64,000 nucleotides of DNA, taken from assembly GCA_002839675.1 (NCBI GenBank), contig PGYM01000004.1, forward strand, positions 62,001 through 126,000. Direction: 5' to 3'. The position numbers and the translations under genes were made by a program. Below the pieces are notes generated by a model, which was not told where the DNA came from, made no database searches, and saw only the letters and a list, made by a program, of their open reading frames with translations. This document shows, in pieces, positions 26,539 to 36,132 of the stretch (positions within the stretch are counted from its first letter, which is position 1; each line of letters starts with the position of its first letter). The stretch comes from Methanomicrobiales archaeon HGW-Methanomicrobiales-1 (GTDB lineage: Archaea > Halobacteriota > Methanomicrobia > Methanomicrobiales > Methanospirillaceae).

Positions 26539-27279
26539 ATGGCTTCGCTCGCCAACCGCAGCATTGCAGAAGGTGTCGGGACGCTGCTCCTCGTGTACTT
26601 TGGTGCCGGTGCCGCGGCGATCACCCTGATGCTTGCGCACGGCACAAAACCGGCAACATCGTTCAACATCGGGATCGGCCAGCTTGGCGGGCTTGGTGAC
26701 TGGTTTGCCATCGGGATCACGTTCGGTATCGTTATCACTGCCGTTATTTACGCGCTTGGCAGGGTATCCGGGGCACACATCAACCCGGCAGTGACCATTG
26801 CGCTCTGGGCAACGAAGCGGTTCCCGACCGGTGACGCGGTTGCCTACATCATCGCCCAGTGCATTGGTGCAGCGATCGGCAGCCTGCTCTTCTTCCTCAC
26901 CGTGGGAATGGATGCGGTCACGATCGGGGGTCTCGGGGCAACGGCACCGTTTCCGGGTATCGGGTATGGGCAGGCGATCCTTGTAGAAGTAATCGCAACC
27001 TTCGTGCTGATGCTCGTGATCATGGGAGTTGCGGTGGACAACCGTGCCCCCACGGGATTTGCCGGGCTCATCATCGGCCTGACCGTGGCCGGGATGATCA
27101 CGATGGCCGGTAACATTTCCGGTGCATCCCTCAACACGGCCCGTACTTTCGGACCGTATGTGATGGACTTCCTGCTCGGCGGCCCGAACCTCTGGGTATT
27201 CTTCCCCATCTACATCATCGGGCCGATCATCGGCGCTGTGCTCGCAGCGGTTTTCTATGACCGGATTACAGCGGAATGA
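26539..27279 (+). CDS. aqpM: MIP-family channel (AqpM-like aquaporin/glycerol facilitator)
   Basis: This 246-residue protein has six membrane helices and two half-helical loops. The first loop has canonical NPA (GAHINPAVT, N82-A84). The second is NTA (GASLNTARTFGP, N199-A201), with the following Arg of the selectivity filter (R202) retained. It probably passes water or small neutral solutes across the cytoplasmic membrane. Archaeal AqpM is the closest family by eye. It sits three bases after DUF2180 and is probably cotranscribed with DUF2193. Confidence 0.9.
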   Translation: MASLANRSIAEGVGTLLLVYFGAGAAAITLMLAHGTKPATSFNIGIGQLGGLGDWFAIGITFGIVITAVIYALGRVSGAHINPAVTIALWATKRFPTGDAVAYIIAQCIGAAIGSLLFFLTVGMDAVTIGGLGATAPFPGIGYGQAILVEVIATFVLMLVIMGVAVDNRAPTGFAGLIIGLTVAGMITMAGNISGASLNTARTFGPYVMDFLLGGPNLWVFFPIYIIGPIIGAVLAAVFYDRITAE

Positions 27280-27294
27280 ATCCGGCCGATTATC

Positions 27295-27301
27295 TTTTTT
27301 T
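27295..27301 (+). terminator. T7 run after MIP gene
   Basis: Seven T residues start 15 bases after the stop codon and fit an archaeal oligo-T terminator of the DUF2193-DUF2180-MIP operon. Confidence 0.5.
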
Positions 27302-27347
27302 ATAAGAAAATCAGGTACTTTTTCCTGATACAATCCAAATAATACCT

Positions 27348-27656
27348 ATGTTACTTGTCGCAGCCAGGTGTCGGGTTTATATCAATCATTGCGAGGATTT
27401 TGCTCTTCAGGTTGAACGGATTATCCCCCTTGTCCGTGCGGAGCCGGGATGCCATCGGTACGAACTCCATGCGAACGTCTTTGAAGAAGGGTTGTTCATT
27501 TTCTGTGAAGAGTGGGAAAGCCAGAAACATCTGGATGTGCATCTCGCCACCACGCACATGCAGGACCATTTTGCGAAATGTGCTGGGTGGATGGCTGCGC
27601 CGACCGAGTTGACCGTGTATGAGGTATCGGGGAGCAAGAGCGTGGTGCTGGAATAA
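27348..27656 (+). CDS. Antibiotic biosynthesis monooxygenase (ABM/YgiN-like) domain protein
   Basis: This 102-residue single-domain protein has the dimeric alpha/beta ferredoxin-like ABM pattern. It runs from 'VAARCRVYINHCEDFALQVE' through 'LVRAEPGCHRYELHANVFEE' and 'FIFCEEWESQKHLDVHLATT' to 'MQDHFAKCAGWM'. The family includes quinol monooxygenases and haem-degrading enzymes. The substrate here is unknown. The final strand 'PTELTVYEV' matches the fold. It has its own short upstream region after the MIP terminator. Confidence 0.8.
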   Translation: MLLVAARCRVYINHCEDFALQVERIIPLVRAEPGCHRYELHANVFEEGLFIFCEEWESQKHLDVHLATTHMQDHFAKCAGWMAAPTELTVYEVSGSKSVVLE

Positions 27657-27726
27657 CCGGTATGTTTGATCCTTTTGCTAAACAGTAATTAAAAAAAATT
27701 AGAAAAATTCTATTTTTCCCGGTTGT

Positions 27727-27856
27727 CCAGAAATTTTCTGTGGTAGTTATGAGGGTGACCCCCTCTCTCCCCCAGAGGGGGAGGCATCCCAAGGGGTGCA
27801 CCCCCTTGACCCCCGTTTCGATTTTTCTTTTTTCCGGATTTACAGAAAATTTCTGG
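27727..27856. repeat. 130-bp palindromic element bounded by 15-bp perfect inverted repeats
   Basis: CCAGAAATTTTCTGT at 27727-27741 is the exact reverse complement of 27842-27856. Inside are a seven-base hairpin (CTCCCCC-AGA-GGGGGAG, 27767-27783) and the twelve-base palindrome GGGGTGCACCCC (27793-27804). It holds no ORF of its own and looks like a MITE or REP-type element in the gap 27657-28067. Confidence 0.6.
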
Positions 27857-27921
27857 CGCCCTGTCGCGATATGAAAGATACGAACGATAATTAATCAAAG
27901 ACGTTGAATAAAACCGCTTTG

Positions 27922-27955
27922 CCCCGCCGTGTCTCGGAGAGGCCCTGAGGCGGGG
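27922..27955. repeat. GC-rich dyad CCCCGCC...GGCGGGG
   Basis: Seven-base arms enclose a 20-base loop downstream of spt5. A similar dyad (CCCCGC...GCGGGG) occurs at about 23371-23390. It could be a terminator or REP-type element. Confidence 0.4.
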
Positions 27956-28067
27956 AGCCATCGCTTAAATAATCATTTTCCGTTTTCGTAATTCCGAATA
28001 AAATTCCAGACTGACCCGCTCAGGAACCTGTACGGTCTGTCAGTTCCAGCAAAAAAAATAAGAAAAA

Positions 28068-28592
28068 TTATCGGTCCGAGAATTTCTCGACCACACGGAC
28101 ATTGTCACCGCGAACCGTAATTGGGATTGGGACCACGCTCTCGTAGAGCTCGACCGTGATCTCTTCTTTCGCGGAATCAACCCGCTTGACAACTGCCTTT
28201 TCGCCTTTGAACGGTCCGGCAATCAGCTCGACAATCGTGCCTTCATCAATACCGGCAACAACCGGTTTGGGGATCAGGAAATGTCCTACTTCTGCAAGGC
28301 TTGTCTCGCCTTTGATGACCGTACGCGCGTGGGCAATCAGCTCCACGAGCTGTTCGATACGGTTCATCTTCTCCGGCGTTTCGATGAGTACGTAGCCCTG
28401 CAGTTCATTGGGTACAATGATCGCAGTCACCAGGACATCGGTTGCCTTGGTGTCAATCGCTTTTAAGATATTATCCGCTACCGTCCGCTCCTGCTTGGAG
28501 GTGGTCTTTATCGCAAAGATCCGGTTGACAAAGACTTCCGGGGCGGCGGGAACCAATGGCGCTGCGGGGGGAGCCTGGGGAGTCATAGTCAT
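28068..28592 (-). CDS. spt5: Transcription elongation factor Spt5 (NusG homologue)
   Basis: This is 174 residues. A Pro/Ala-rich leader (1-20) precedes the NGN domain (about 22-105, 'FAIKTTSKQERTVADNI', 'GYVLIETPEKMNRIEQLVE') that binds RNA polymerase. A KOW domain follows (about 115-170, 'EGTIVELIAGPFKGEKAVVK'). With Spt4 it forms the archaeal elongation clamp. It starts five bases after the secE stop. Normally rpl11 follows directly; here the operon ends and rpl11 is about 20 kb away. Confidence 0.95.
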   Translation of the reverse strand: MTMTPQAPPAAPLVPAAPEVFVNRIFAIKTTSKQERTVADNILKAIDTKATDVLVTAIIVPNELQGYVLIETPEKMNRIEQLVELIAHARTVIKGETSLAEVGHFLIPKPVVAGIDEGTIVELIAGPFKGEKAVVKRVDSAKEEITVELYESVVPIPITVRGDNVRVVEKFSDR

Positions 28593-28597
28593 CAGGA

Positions 28598-28807
28598 TCA
28601 GAATCCGAGCAGTTTCTGGTGTTCGAATAATACGTAGATGATAAACCCGATCAGCCCGATGAGGAGCACACCAGCGGCAGCGACCGTTGCAATCTTTCCA
28701 AATTCTTCCCGTGTTGGAGTGCGCGCGAGTTTTAAGACCCTGAGGTACTTACGGAATAATTCCTCATGTAGCACGTCTGTTTTGAAATCAGGTTTTGAAA
28801 TTTCCAT
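28598..28807 (-). CDS. secE: Preprotein translocase subunit SecE (Sec61 gamma)
   Basis: At 69 residues it is the size of archaeal SecE. An amphipathic helix ('ELFRKYLRVLKLARTPTREE') precedes one C-terminal TM helix ('VAAAGVLLIGLIGFIIYVLF'). It clamps the SecY channel in the membrane. It lies between ftsZ (six-base gap) and spt5, the conserved archaeal order. Confidence 0.93.
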   Translation of the reverse strand: MEISKPDFKTDVLHEELFRKYLRVLKLARTPTREEFGKIATVAAAGVLLIGLIGFIIYVLFEHQKLLGF

Positions 28808-28813
28808 ATTGGC

Positions 28814-29905
28814 TCACTTGAGAAAATCGATCTCAAACTGTTTCTGTACTTTGGGGGTAAGTTTCTCGCTCCGACCATATATTTGTGGCGACCGTACGCC
28901 CGTGACCACAAGCAGGGTCCGCATCTTGCACTGCATGGTGGGGTCGATCTGCGCACCCCAGATGATCCGGGCATTCGGGTCGACGCGGCTGTAGACTTCC
29001 TGCACCACGCCTTCGGCTTCTTCCATGGTCATGTCCGGACCGCCCACCACATTGACAAGCGCAGCGGTTGCTCCGGATATATCCACATCGAGCAGCGGGG
29101 ATCGGATTGCTTTCTTGACCGAGTCTGCCGCCTTGTCCTCGCTGTCACTCTCACCCATACCGATCATGGCAACGCCACCGCGTTCCATGACCGTGCGCAC
29201 ATCGGCAAAGTCGAGGTTGACGAGACCGGGCATCGTGATAAGTTCGGTAATGCCCTTGACCGCACGCATCAGGACTTCGTCAGCTATCTTGAACGCTGCG
29301 GAGAGCGGGAGTTTGGGCACGACTTCGAGCAGCCGGTCATTAGGCACAACAATGACCGTGTCTGCCACATCCCTCAGGCGCTCAAGGCCCGCCTCTGCGT
29401 TCTCCATGCGGATGGCACCTTCCGCAGCGAACGGCAGGGTTACGACCGCGATCGTGAGAGCGCCTTCTTCCCGGGCAGCCTTTGCCACAACGGGAGCAAC
29501 ACCGGTACCAGTACCGCCACCGAGACCGACCGTGATAAAAACCATGTCACAGCCTGATACTACCGCCCGGATCTCCTGCTCGTTTTCGAGGGCCGCTTCC
29601 TCACCGATCTGGGGTATGGAGCCGGCGCCAAGACCCCGGGTCCGCTGCCTGCCGACAAGGATACGCTGGTCGGCATGCGTGCGGATCAGGTGCTGGGCAT
29701 CGGTGTTGATAGCGATAAGTTTTGCACCGTGGATACCCTCTTCCATCATGCGGGAGATCGTATTCGATCCGCCGCCTCCGCAGCCAATCACAGTGATCTC
29801 GGTCTTCATCTCGGCCAGAATCTGGTCGAGGTCTTCATTATTCTGCGAGGGAGTGACGGTTTCATCTCTCGCCTTAGTTAGTGCCTCTTCTACAATGGAC
29901 CTCAT
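28814..29905 (-). CDS. ftsZ: Cell division GTPase FtsZ
   Basis: This 363-residue tubulin-like GTPase forms the division ring. The nucleotide-binding motifs are '[18 protein letters not shown]' and the tubulin signature '[12 protein letters not shown]'. The T7 loop is '[20 protein letters not shown]'. The N-terminus has a 30-residue acidic extension ([20 protein letters not shown]), as in archaeal FtsZ1. The ATG at 29905 overlaps the dtdA stop by four bases. Confidence 0.97.
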   Translation of the reverse strand: MRSIVEEALTKARDETVTPSQNNEDLDQILAEMKTEITVIGCGGGGSNTISRMMEEGIHGAKLIAINTDAQHLIRTHADQRILVGRQRTRGLGAGSIPQIGEEAALENEQEIRAVVSGCDMVFITVGLGGGTGTGVAPVVAKAAREEGALTIAVVTLPFAAEGAIRMENAEAGLERLRDVADTVIVVPNDRLLEVVPKLPLSAAFKIADEVLMRAVKGITELITMPGLVNLDFADVRTVMERGGVAMIGMGESDSEDKAADSVKKAIRSPLLDVDISGATAALVNVVGGPDMTMEEAEGVVQEVYSRVDPNARIIWGAQIDPTMQCKMRTLLVVTGVRSPQIYGRSEKLTPKVQKQFEIDFLK

Positions 29906-31218
29906 GAAAACTTCTCCAACCCCGGGATGTGGATGTCGGTCTCACTGCGCAGAGACACCATGGCTGGTGTGATTTCCTGACCATTGATCTCTATGGACTG
30001 GCCTGCAGCCAGTTTTTTGTAGGCAGGTCCGGGCGGTACCCCGAGGTTACGCGCTTTTTCAGGGTCGAACCGTACCTTAGTTATGATCAGGTGATCGCTC
30101 TCTGTTACAGTGATCTCTTTATTACGTATGATTTTTACGCACAAGGTATTTAAATCATTTATTATTTCAGGCAAATGTTCATTATACGTGATAAATTCAG
30201 GAAGCAGGCGATTATCACGCGTGGATAAGTGAACGACCGGCAGATTATCGAGATCTTTTATCAGCCCCGGCTCGTCCGATTTGGCTGTTTCAGCCAGTAA
30301 AACGGGATTTGCCCGGATCAGGCTGAGTTCTCCCTCCCCCCGCAGTGCATGGATATAGCACCGGGCACCCGGGGATACCGCCTCTGCCATTGCCCGCACT
30401 GCCTGGTAGGTATTCCACGAGAGAGGGCCTATCGCTGAGATCTCGCTTTCCGAGAGCCGGGGGATGGCCAGCTGGTCCAGCAATCCTGAAAGACTCTCAA
30501 AAACAGTACGGTCAAGCGCTTTGCGGTCGATATAGGCAGCAACAGCCCCGCTCTGTGCCTGCATACTGCGGATCATGTCAGCATCGAGCCCGGCGATCTC
30601 CCGGGTATGGGCGATATGCCCGAATGCCCCGCGGGAGGTGAGAGCAATCTCGGTCTGGCGGACTGCATAATGCGTTCCTCCGAACCCGATAAGCGGGACT
30701 GCATTGATCGGGACTGCGTCCAGCACGGCTTCGGCCACTGCCCTGCCGGCGACAGGATCGGTCCATTCCTTCTCGGTGCTCCCGATCTCGACAAAGAACG
30801 AGGGGTGGTGCAGGGCCGTGGGACCATGATGCGTTACTTCATAAGATACCCGGTAGCCTTCCGGACAATGTTTTGCGAGCGCCCGCAGGGTTGCCTGCAT
30901 CATTGCCGGTGCGGCAGGAGCGAGTGTCCGGGCGGACCCCCCGAGCTCGGCTGCACCGTAATTTCCGGTGACATGAACGGTGAGGACCGGGACCGGGTTG
31001 ACACTCGAATGCCGTGACAAAAATATCACAAGGTCGGCGTTAATCCGTTCATCCACATCTTCGGTATGGATCAACCGATCTTCTGTCTCAAAAAATTCGT
31101 ACGTCCGCCCCCGTTCCTGCCATCGTCCGTCAGGATCGGCGGCCAGCAGCTGCTCGATATGGTGCCGGATATTCACTCCCGCCTTGTCCTGCCGGGAGTT
31201 GACGAGCGCGACTTTCAT
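29902..31218 (-). CDS. dtdA: D-aminoacyl-tRNA deacylase DtdA (GEK1 type)
   Basis: This zinc-dependent enzyme frees tRNAs from D-amino acids. It is 438 residues from the ATG at 31218 ([14 protein letters not shown]). The DtdA core covers about 1-265, with '[13 protein letters not shown]', '[20 protein letters not shown]' and 'IGFGGTHYA'. A C-terminal extension of about 170 residues ends in '[20 protein letters not shown]', a motif resembling the C-terminus of tRNase Z. Long versions occur in other Methanomicrobia and haloarchaea. It is the first gene of dtdA-ftsZ-secE-spt5. A possible upstream start at 31272 adds 18 residues. Confidence 0.9.
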   Translation of the reverse strand: MKVALVNSRQDKAGVNIRHHIEQLLAADPDGRWQERGRTYEFFETEDRLIHTEDVDERINADLVIFLSRHSSVNPVPVLTVHVTGNYGAAELGGSARTLAPAAPAMMQATLRALAKHCPEGYRVSYEVTHHGPTALHHPSFFVEIGSTEKEWTDPVAGRAVAEAVLDAVPINAVPLIGFGGTHYAVRQTEIALTSRGAFGHIAHTREIAGLDADMIRSMQAQSGAVAAYIDRKALDRTVFESLSGLLDQLAIPRLSESEISAIGPLSWNTYQAVRAMAEAVSPGARCYIHALRGEGELSLIRANPVLLAETAKSDEPGLIKDLDNLPVVHLSTRDNRLLPEFITYNEHLPEIINDLNTLCVKIIRNKEITVTESDHLIITKVRFDPEKARNLGVPPGPAYKKLAAGQSIEINGQEITPAMVSLRSETDIHIPGLEKFS

Positions 31219-31319
31219 TAAGGGTATATAGGGCGGGCAGAGCCCATAAGGTTCATGGTGCTGTTCTGGCAACCATTCTACCGGGAAAACGGGAGACCCG
31301 GGAAAGGCAGGGCAAAACC

Positions 31320-32753
31320 TTACTCTGTTCCACCGTTCCGGTTGATCACCATCAACCGGAGCTCGCTCATCTCTTCGATCGCGTACCGGGGTCCTTCCCG
31401 GCCAAGCCCCGAGCCCTTCGCCCCGCCATACGGCATCTGGTCGACCCGGAAGGTCGGGATATCGTTCACGATCACGCCGCCGGTATCCATATCAGCAAAT
31501 GCCTGCATTGCCCGGTTGATATTCTGGGTGAAGATACCCACCTGCAATCCGTATTCGCCCGCGTTTGCTATCCGGAGTGCTTCGGGGAAATCATCGTACG
31601 GGATAAGGGAGATGACCGGCGCAAATACTTCCTCTTTATTCACCCGCATCGCGGAGGTCGTATCCACCAGTACGGTAGGGGCAAACATCGTCTCTTCCAG
31701 CGTGCCACCGGTCAGGATCCGTGCGCCCTGCTTAACGGCTTCCTGCACTTTCCGGTACGCATCCTCTGCCTTTAACCGGTCGATCATAGGACCGACATCC
31801 GTTGCCGGGTCCCGCGGGTCTCCCACGTTGAGAGCTTTGACCGCGGCAAGGATCTTTTCTGCGGCTCGTTCGTACACCGGGCGATGGATGAGCACCCGCT
31901 GCACCGAGATGCAGACCTGCCCGGCATTGATGAACCCCCCGGTGGCAATCCGCTGGGCCGCATAGTCGAGGTTCGCATCCTCGTGCACGATCACCGCAGC
32001 ATTCCCGCCGAGTTCAAGCCCGACCTTGGTCCTGCCGGCGATCTCCCGCAGGTGCCAGCCGACCGTGCAGCTACCGGTGAATGAAAGGTACGCAACCCGG
32101 GGGTCGCGGGCCAGCTGTTCAGCACGCCCGCCGGCACAGGGCACTACGCTAATCGCTGCCGGTGGCATGCCCGCGGCAATCGCCATCTCGCCCAGCAGCA
32201 GGCTGGAGACCGGGGTGGATGACGCGGGTTTGAGAATGATCGAGTTGCCCGCTGCAATTGCCGGCGCCAGTTTGTGGCACGCGAGGTTGAGCGGGAAGTT
32301 AAACGGCACGATGCCAACTACCGGGCCGAGCGGGAAGCGCTGGAGAAAACCGGTGCGCCCCGCCGTATCATCGCTCCAGTCCAGCGGGATGATCTCGCCA
32401 TAGATCCGCTTGGCTTCCTCAGCCGAGGTCCTGACCGTAACTTCCGCCCGGGCAACCTCGCTTAGGGCAAACTTCCGGGTCTTGCCCCCTTCCATGACAA
32501 GGACTTCGGCGAGTTCGTCTGCCCGCGTGTGAATCTCGTCCGCAAGCCTTGTAAGGATCTGTGACCGGGTGCCGGACGAGAGTTTCTTCGTGGTTTCAAA
32601 ACCCTTTACTGCCTCGGTAACTGCCACTTTGAGATCCAACGAACTTGCCTGGCAGACCTGCGCGTACGCTTCGCCCGTAAAGGGGAACCGCACGCTGACG
32701 ATCTCATCGGTCTGCTTCTTTACGCCGCCGAGAATTATAGGGTATGTCTCCAT
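31320..32753 (-). CDS. NAD(P)-dependent aldehyde dehydrogenase (CofA-like group)
   Basis: At 477 residues it has a complete ALDH fold. Visible motifs are the N-terminal 'VVGIVPFNFPLNLACHK', the NAD loop 'SFTGSCTVGW', the catalytic Glu in LELGGNAA and the catalytic Cys in NAGQVCISVQR. By eye it is closest to archaeal lactaldehyde/non-phosphorylating GAPDH enzymes such as MJ1411 (CofA, proposed in F420 synthesis), but the substrate cannot be fixed from sequence alone. It stands alone, about 100 bases downstream of nothing cotranscribed and divergent from ileS. Confidence 0.85.
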   Translation of the reverse strand: METYPIILGGVKKQTDEIVSVRFPFTGEAYAQVCQASSLDLKVAVTEAVKGFETTKKLSSGTRSQILTRLADEIHTRADELAEVLVMEGGKTRKFALSEVARAEVTVRTSAEEAKRIYGEIIPLDWSDDTAGRTGFLQRFPLGPVVGIVPFNFPLNLACHKLAPAIAAGNSIILKPASSTPVSSLLLGEMAIAAGMPPAAISVVPCAGGRAEQLARDPRVAYLSFTGSCTVGWHLREIAGRTKVGLELGGNAAVIVHEDANLDYAAQRIATGGFINAGQVCISVQRVLIHRPVYERAAEKILAAVKALNVGDPRDPATDVGPMIDRLKAEDAYRKVQEAVKQGARILTGGTLEETMFAPTVLVDTTSAMRVNKEEVFAPVISLIPYDDFPEALRIANAGEYGLQVGIFTQNINRAMQAFADMDTGGVIVNDIPTFRVDQMPYGGAKGSGLGREGPRYAIEEMSELRLMVINRNGGTE

Positions 32754-32948
32754 CAGGTTTCACTCCCGTGACCGGTGTGCATGCCTATGCCTGCACATTT
32801 CCTTTGTACTGCATTATACGACATCCATAAAGAGTTCTTTTACAACACTCGCGGGAGTGGTGCACGATAATTACTTTGTGCAGGGAATCCAACATTCCTT
32901 CACGCACGCGAATCGAAAGCGTCCGATACTTAATACAAGAGGGGTTTT

Positions 32949-35900
32949 GTGAAGGAAGTCGCAGCTAACTTCAATGCAAAAGTTATAGAAAGCGCCATAC
33001 AGGAAAACTGGCGCACCAACGATACGTACGCAACCGTAAAACAGCATCGCAGTCAGGGCAAACCGTTCTTCTTTGTGGACGGTCCGCCCTACACCACGGG
33101 CACCATCCATCTCGGCACGGCATGGAACAAGATCTTAAAAGACTCTATTCTGCGCTACCACCGGATGAACGGCCGCCACGTGATCGACCGGGCCGGCTAC
33201 GATATGCACGGCCTGCCCATTGAAGTGAAAGTCGAGCAGGCGCTCGGCTTCAAGTCCAAAAAGGATATCGAGAAGTACGGTATCCAGAAGTTCATCGAGC
33301 AGTGCCGGGAGTTTGCGATCAAGAACAAACTCTTAATGGACGACCAGTTCGCCAATCTCGGGGTCTGGCTCGATTTCCCCGGAGCGTACAAGACCGTCAT
33401 GCCCGAATACATTGAAGCGGCATGGTGGACACTTGCGAAGGCAGAAGACAAGGGCATGCTCGAACGCGGGTACCGGGTTGTGAACTGGTGCCCCCGGTGC
33501 GAGACGGCAATCGCTGACGCTGAAGTGGAATACGCAGACGAGAACGACCCCTCGGTTTTCGTCAAGTTCCCCCTCAAAGGAAAGCCAAATGAATTCCTTG
33601 TCATCTGGACAACAACCCCGTGGACCCTGCCGGCCAATGTTGCCGTAGCGATTTCAAAGGATTTCCTGTACGCAAAAGTGCTCGCCAAAAAAGACGAGAA
33701 AGAGACGCTTCTCTGGATTGCAGAGCCTCTTGTAAAGGCGGTGCTCAAGAAGGGGCGCTGCAAAGATTACTCCATTGTTGAGACAAAGAAGGGCGCCGAA
33801 CTCGTGGGATGGGAATATGAATCCCCGCTCGCCTCCTGCGTACCGCTCCAGTGCGAGATCGCCCACAAAGTCCTTGCCGCAGATTTTGTTGAACTGGAAA
33901 ATACCGGCATGGTGCATATCGCGCCCGGGCATGGCTGGGACGACTTCGTGCTCGGCACAAAAGAGGGGCTTGCCATTGTCTGCCCGGTGGATGGTGCCGG
34001 GAAATTTAAAGAAGAAGCCGGGATCTTTGCCGGCCAGTTCGTCCGGGATTCCAACGAGAACGTGCTGGTGGCTCTTGGGGATCACCTGTTTGCAAAGGAG
34101 ATTATCACCCACCGCTACGGTCACTGCTGGCGCTGCAAGACCCCGATCATCTTCCGGGCCACCTCGCAGTGGTTCTTAAAGATCTCCGAGATGCGGGAAC
34201 TGATGCTTAAGGAAGTCGAGAAGGTCACCTGGTATCCCGAATGGGCCGGCAGTGCACGCTTCTACGACTGGATCAAGGATGCCCGCGACTGGTGTATCTC
34301 GCGCCAGCGTTACTGGGGTATCCCGATCCCGGTCTGGGTCTGCCCGAAATGCGATGCCTACCGCGTCATCGGCACCATCGCGGAACTCGAGGAACGCAGC
34401 GGGAAACCACTTGCAGATCCGCACCGTCCGTATGTGGATGATGTCACGATCCCGTGCACCTGCGGCGGTACGATGAAACGGGTCGAGGATATCTTCGATG
34501 TCTGGTTCGATTCTGCCGTGGCTTCGTGGGCTACGGTCGGGTTCCCCGGAAAAACGCAGGACTTCGAGAACCTCTGGCCTGCTGATTTCATAACCGAAGG
34601 CCAGGACCAGACCCGGGGCTGGTTCTATTCCCAGCTCGGTGCCAGCACAATTGCGTTTGGCAAAGCGCCCTACAAGAGCGTCTGCATGCACGGGTTTGCC
34701 CTCGATGCCGAGGGAAAGAAGATGTCAAAAAGCCTCGGCAATGTAGTCACTCCTGAAGAAGTGATTGCAAAAGTGGGCGTGGATGTACTCAGGCTTTACA
34801 TCCTCTCCTCTTCCGCACCGTGGGATGACCTCAAGTTCAACTGGGATGGTGTCGGCACGGTCAATCGTACGGCCAACATCCTCTGGAATGTGTACCGCTT
34901 CCCGGTACCGTACATGATCCTCGACAAATTCGAACCGGTAAACACCGGCGGGGTCTGGGACGATGCCTATATCCGCTCACACCTCCGGCAGATGGCCGAC
35001 GAAGACCGTTTCATCATCTCCCGGATCAACTCGGTGGCTGCCACGGTCGATGCCGCGATCAAGGAGTGCCAGCTCCACCGGGCTACCCGGGAACTGATCA
35101 ACTTCATCTTAGAAGATCTCTCGCGCTGGTATGTCCAGCTCGTCCGCGAACGGATGTGGCTCGAAGGCGAATCCGAGAGCAAGCACTTTGCCTACGAGAC
35201 GATCTACTATGTCTTGCGCCGACTCATCGGCCTTCTCGCCCCGGTCTGCCCGCATATCACCGAAGAGATTTACCAGAACCTGCGGTGCGCAAACGATCCC
35301 GTGAGCGTGCACCTGCTCGACTGGAACAAAGGCGAACCCGCACTGGTTGACATCGCGCTCGAAGAGGCAGTCGGGATCGTCCGTTCATTTGATGAAGCAT
35401 CTGCGAATGCCCGCCAGGCCGGCAAGCGCAAACTCCGCTGGCCGGTGGCTGAAGTGGTCGTAGTCACGGATTCCGAACCGGTCAAGGATGCGATCGGCAA
35501 GCGTCTCAACGCGGTCTGCAAGGACCGGGCCAATGCCAAGACCGTCCGCGTTGTAGCGGGCAGGTGGGAGCGTATCGGCTGGAAAGCAGAACCGGTCATG
35601 AAGGCACTCGGAAAAGGTTTCGGGAAAGATTCCTTTGCCGTAAAAACACTCATCGAGGGAGCAGATGGCAACCTGCTCAAGGCAGAGATCAGTGCCGGGC
35701 GAACGGTGAACCTTGGAGAAGGGGCTGCCGTCTTTGCTATCGGTGCCGATCACGTGACCTTTACCGAACTGCTCCCACCCGAAGTGTTCTCGGCGCCGAT
35801 GCCGGATGCCACGGTATATGTCGACATTCAGTTGACTCCTGAACTGGAGGCAGAAGGCTATGCCCGAGAAGTGATCCGCAGGATAAACGAGATGCGCAAG

Positions 35901-36128
35901 CAGCTCGATCTCGCAGTCGAGGATTTCATCGTTGCCGATGCCGCTGTTGCAGATGAACGAATCTGTGCCCTGATACAGGATTCATGGCGTACGGGAATTA
36001 TGGAAGAAGTGCGGGCACGGGAACTTGCAATTCATAATACCGGTGCAGCGGCAAAAACCTACGAGATGGTCAAAGACTGGGATGTCGAAGGCGTTGCGAT
36101 GACGATTGGCATTTCGAAAACAGCATAA
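32949..36128 (+). CDS. ileS: Isoleucyl-tRNA synthetase
   Basis: This 1059-residue class I synthetase charges tRNA-Ile. The HIGH-like motif is HLGT (about residue 54, within 'GPPYTTGTIHLGTAWNKIL') and the KMSKS loop is GKKMSKSLGN. Zinc-binding pairs include CPRC, CWRC and CPKC, with a CTCGG partner. The editing domain has 'LVIWTTTPWTLPANVAVAIS'. The anticodon-binding region follows 'EDLSRWYVQLVRERMW'. GTG at 32949 is the start, with GAGGGG about five bases upstream. Confidence 0.97.
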   Translation: MKEVAANFNAKVIESAIQENWRTNDTYATVKQHRSQGKPFFFVDGPPYTTGTIHLGTAWNKILKDSILRYHRMNGRHVIDRAGYDMHGLPIEVKVEQALGFKSKKDIEKYGIQKFIEQCREFAIKNKLLMDDQFANLGVWLDFPGAYKTVMPEYIEAAWWTLAKAEDKGMLERGYRVVNWCPRCETAIADAEVEYADENDPSVFVKFPLKGKPNEFLVIWTTTPWTLPANVAVAISKDFLYAKVLAKKDEKETLLWIAEPLVKAVLKKGRCKDYSIVETKKGAELVGWEYESPLASCVPLQCEIAHKVLAADFVELENTGMVHIAPGHGWDDFVLGTKEGLAIVCPVDGAGKFKEEAGIFAGQFVRDSNENVLVALGDHLFAKEIITHRYGHCWRCKTPIIFRATSQWFLKISEMRELMLKEVEKVTWYPEWAGSARFYDWIKDARDWCISRQRYWGIPIPVWVCPKCDAYRVIGTIAELEERSGKPLADPHRPYVDDVTIPCTCGGTMKRVEDIFDVWFDSAVASWATVGFPGKTQDFENLWPADFITEGQDQTRGWFYSQLGASTIAFGKAPYKSVCMHGFALDAEGKKMSKSLGNVVTPEEVIAKVGVDVLRLYILSSSAPWDDLKFNWDGVGTVNRTANILWNVYRFPVPYMILDKFEPVNTGGVWDDAYIRSHLRQMADEDRFIISRINSVAATVDAAIKECQLHRATRELINFILEDLSRWYVQLVRERMWLEGESESKHFAYETIYYVLRRLIGLLAPVCPHITEEIYQNLRCANDPVSVHLLDWNKGEPALVDIALEEAVGIVRSFDEASANARQAGKRKLRWPVAEVVVVTDSEPVKDAIGKRLNAVCKDRANAKTVRVVAGRWERIGWKAEPVMKALGKGFGKDSFAVKTLIEGADGNLLKAEISAGRTVNLGEGAAVFAIGADHVTFTELLPPEVFSAPMPDATVYVDIQLTPELEAEGYAREVIRRINEMRKQLDLAVEDFIVADAAVADERICALIQDSWRTGIMEEVRARELAIHNTGAAAKTYEMVKDWDVEGVAMTIGISKTA

Positions 36129-36132
36129 AATC

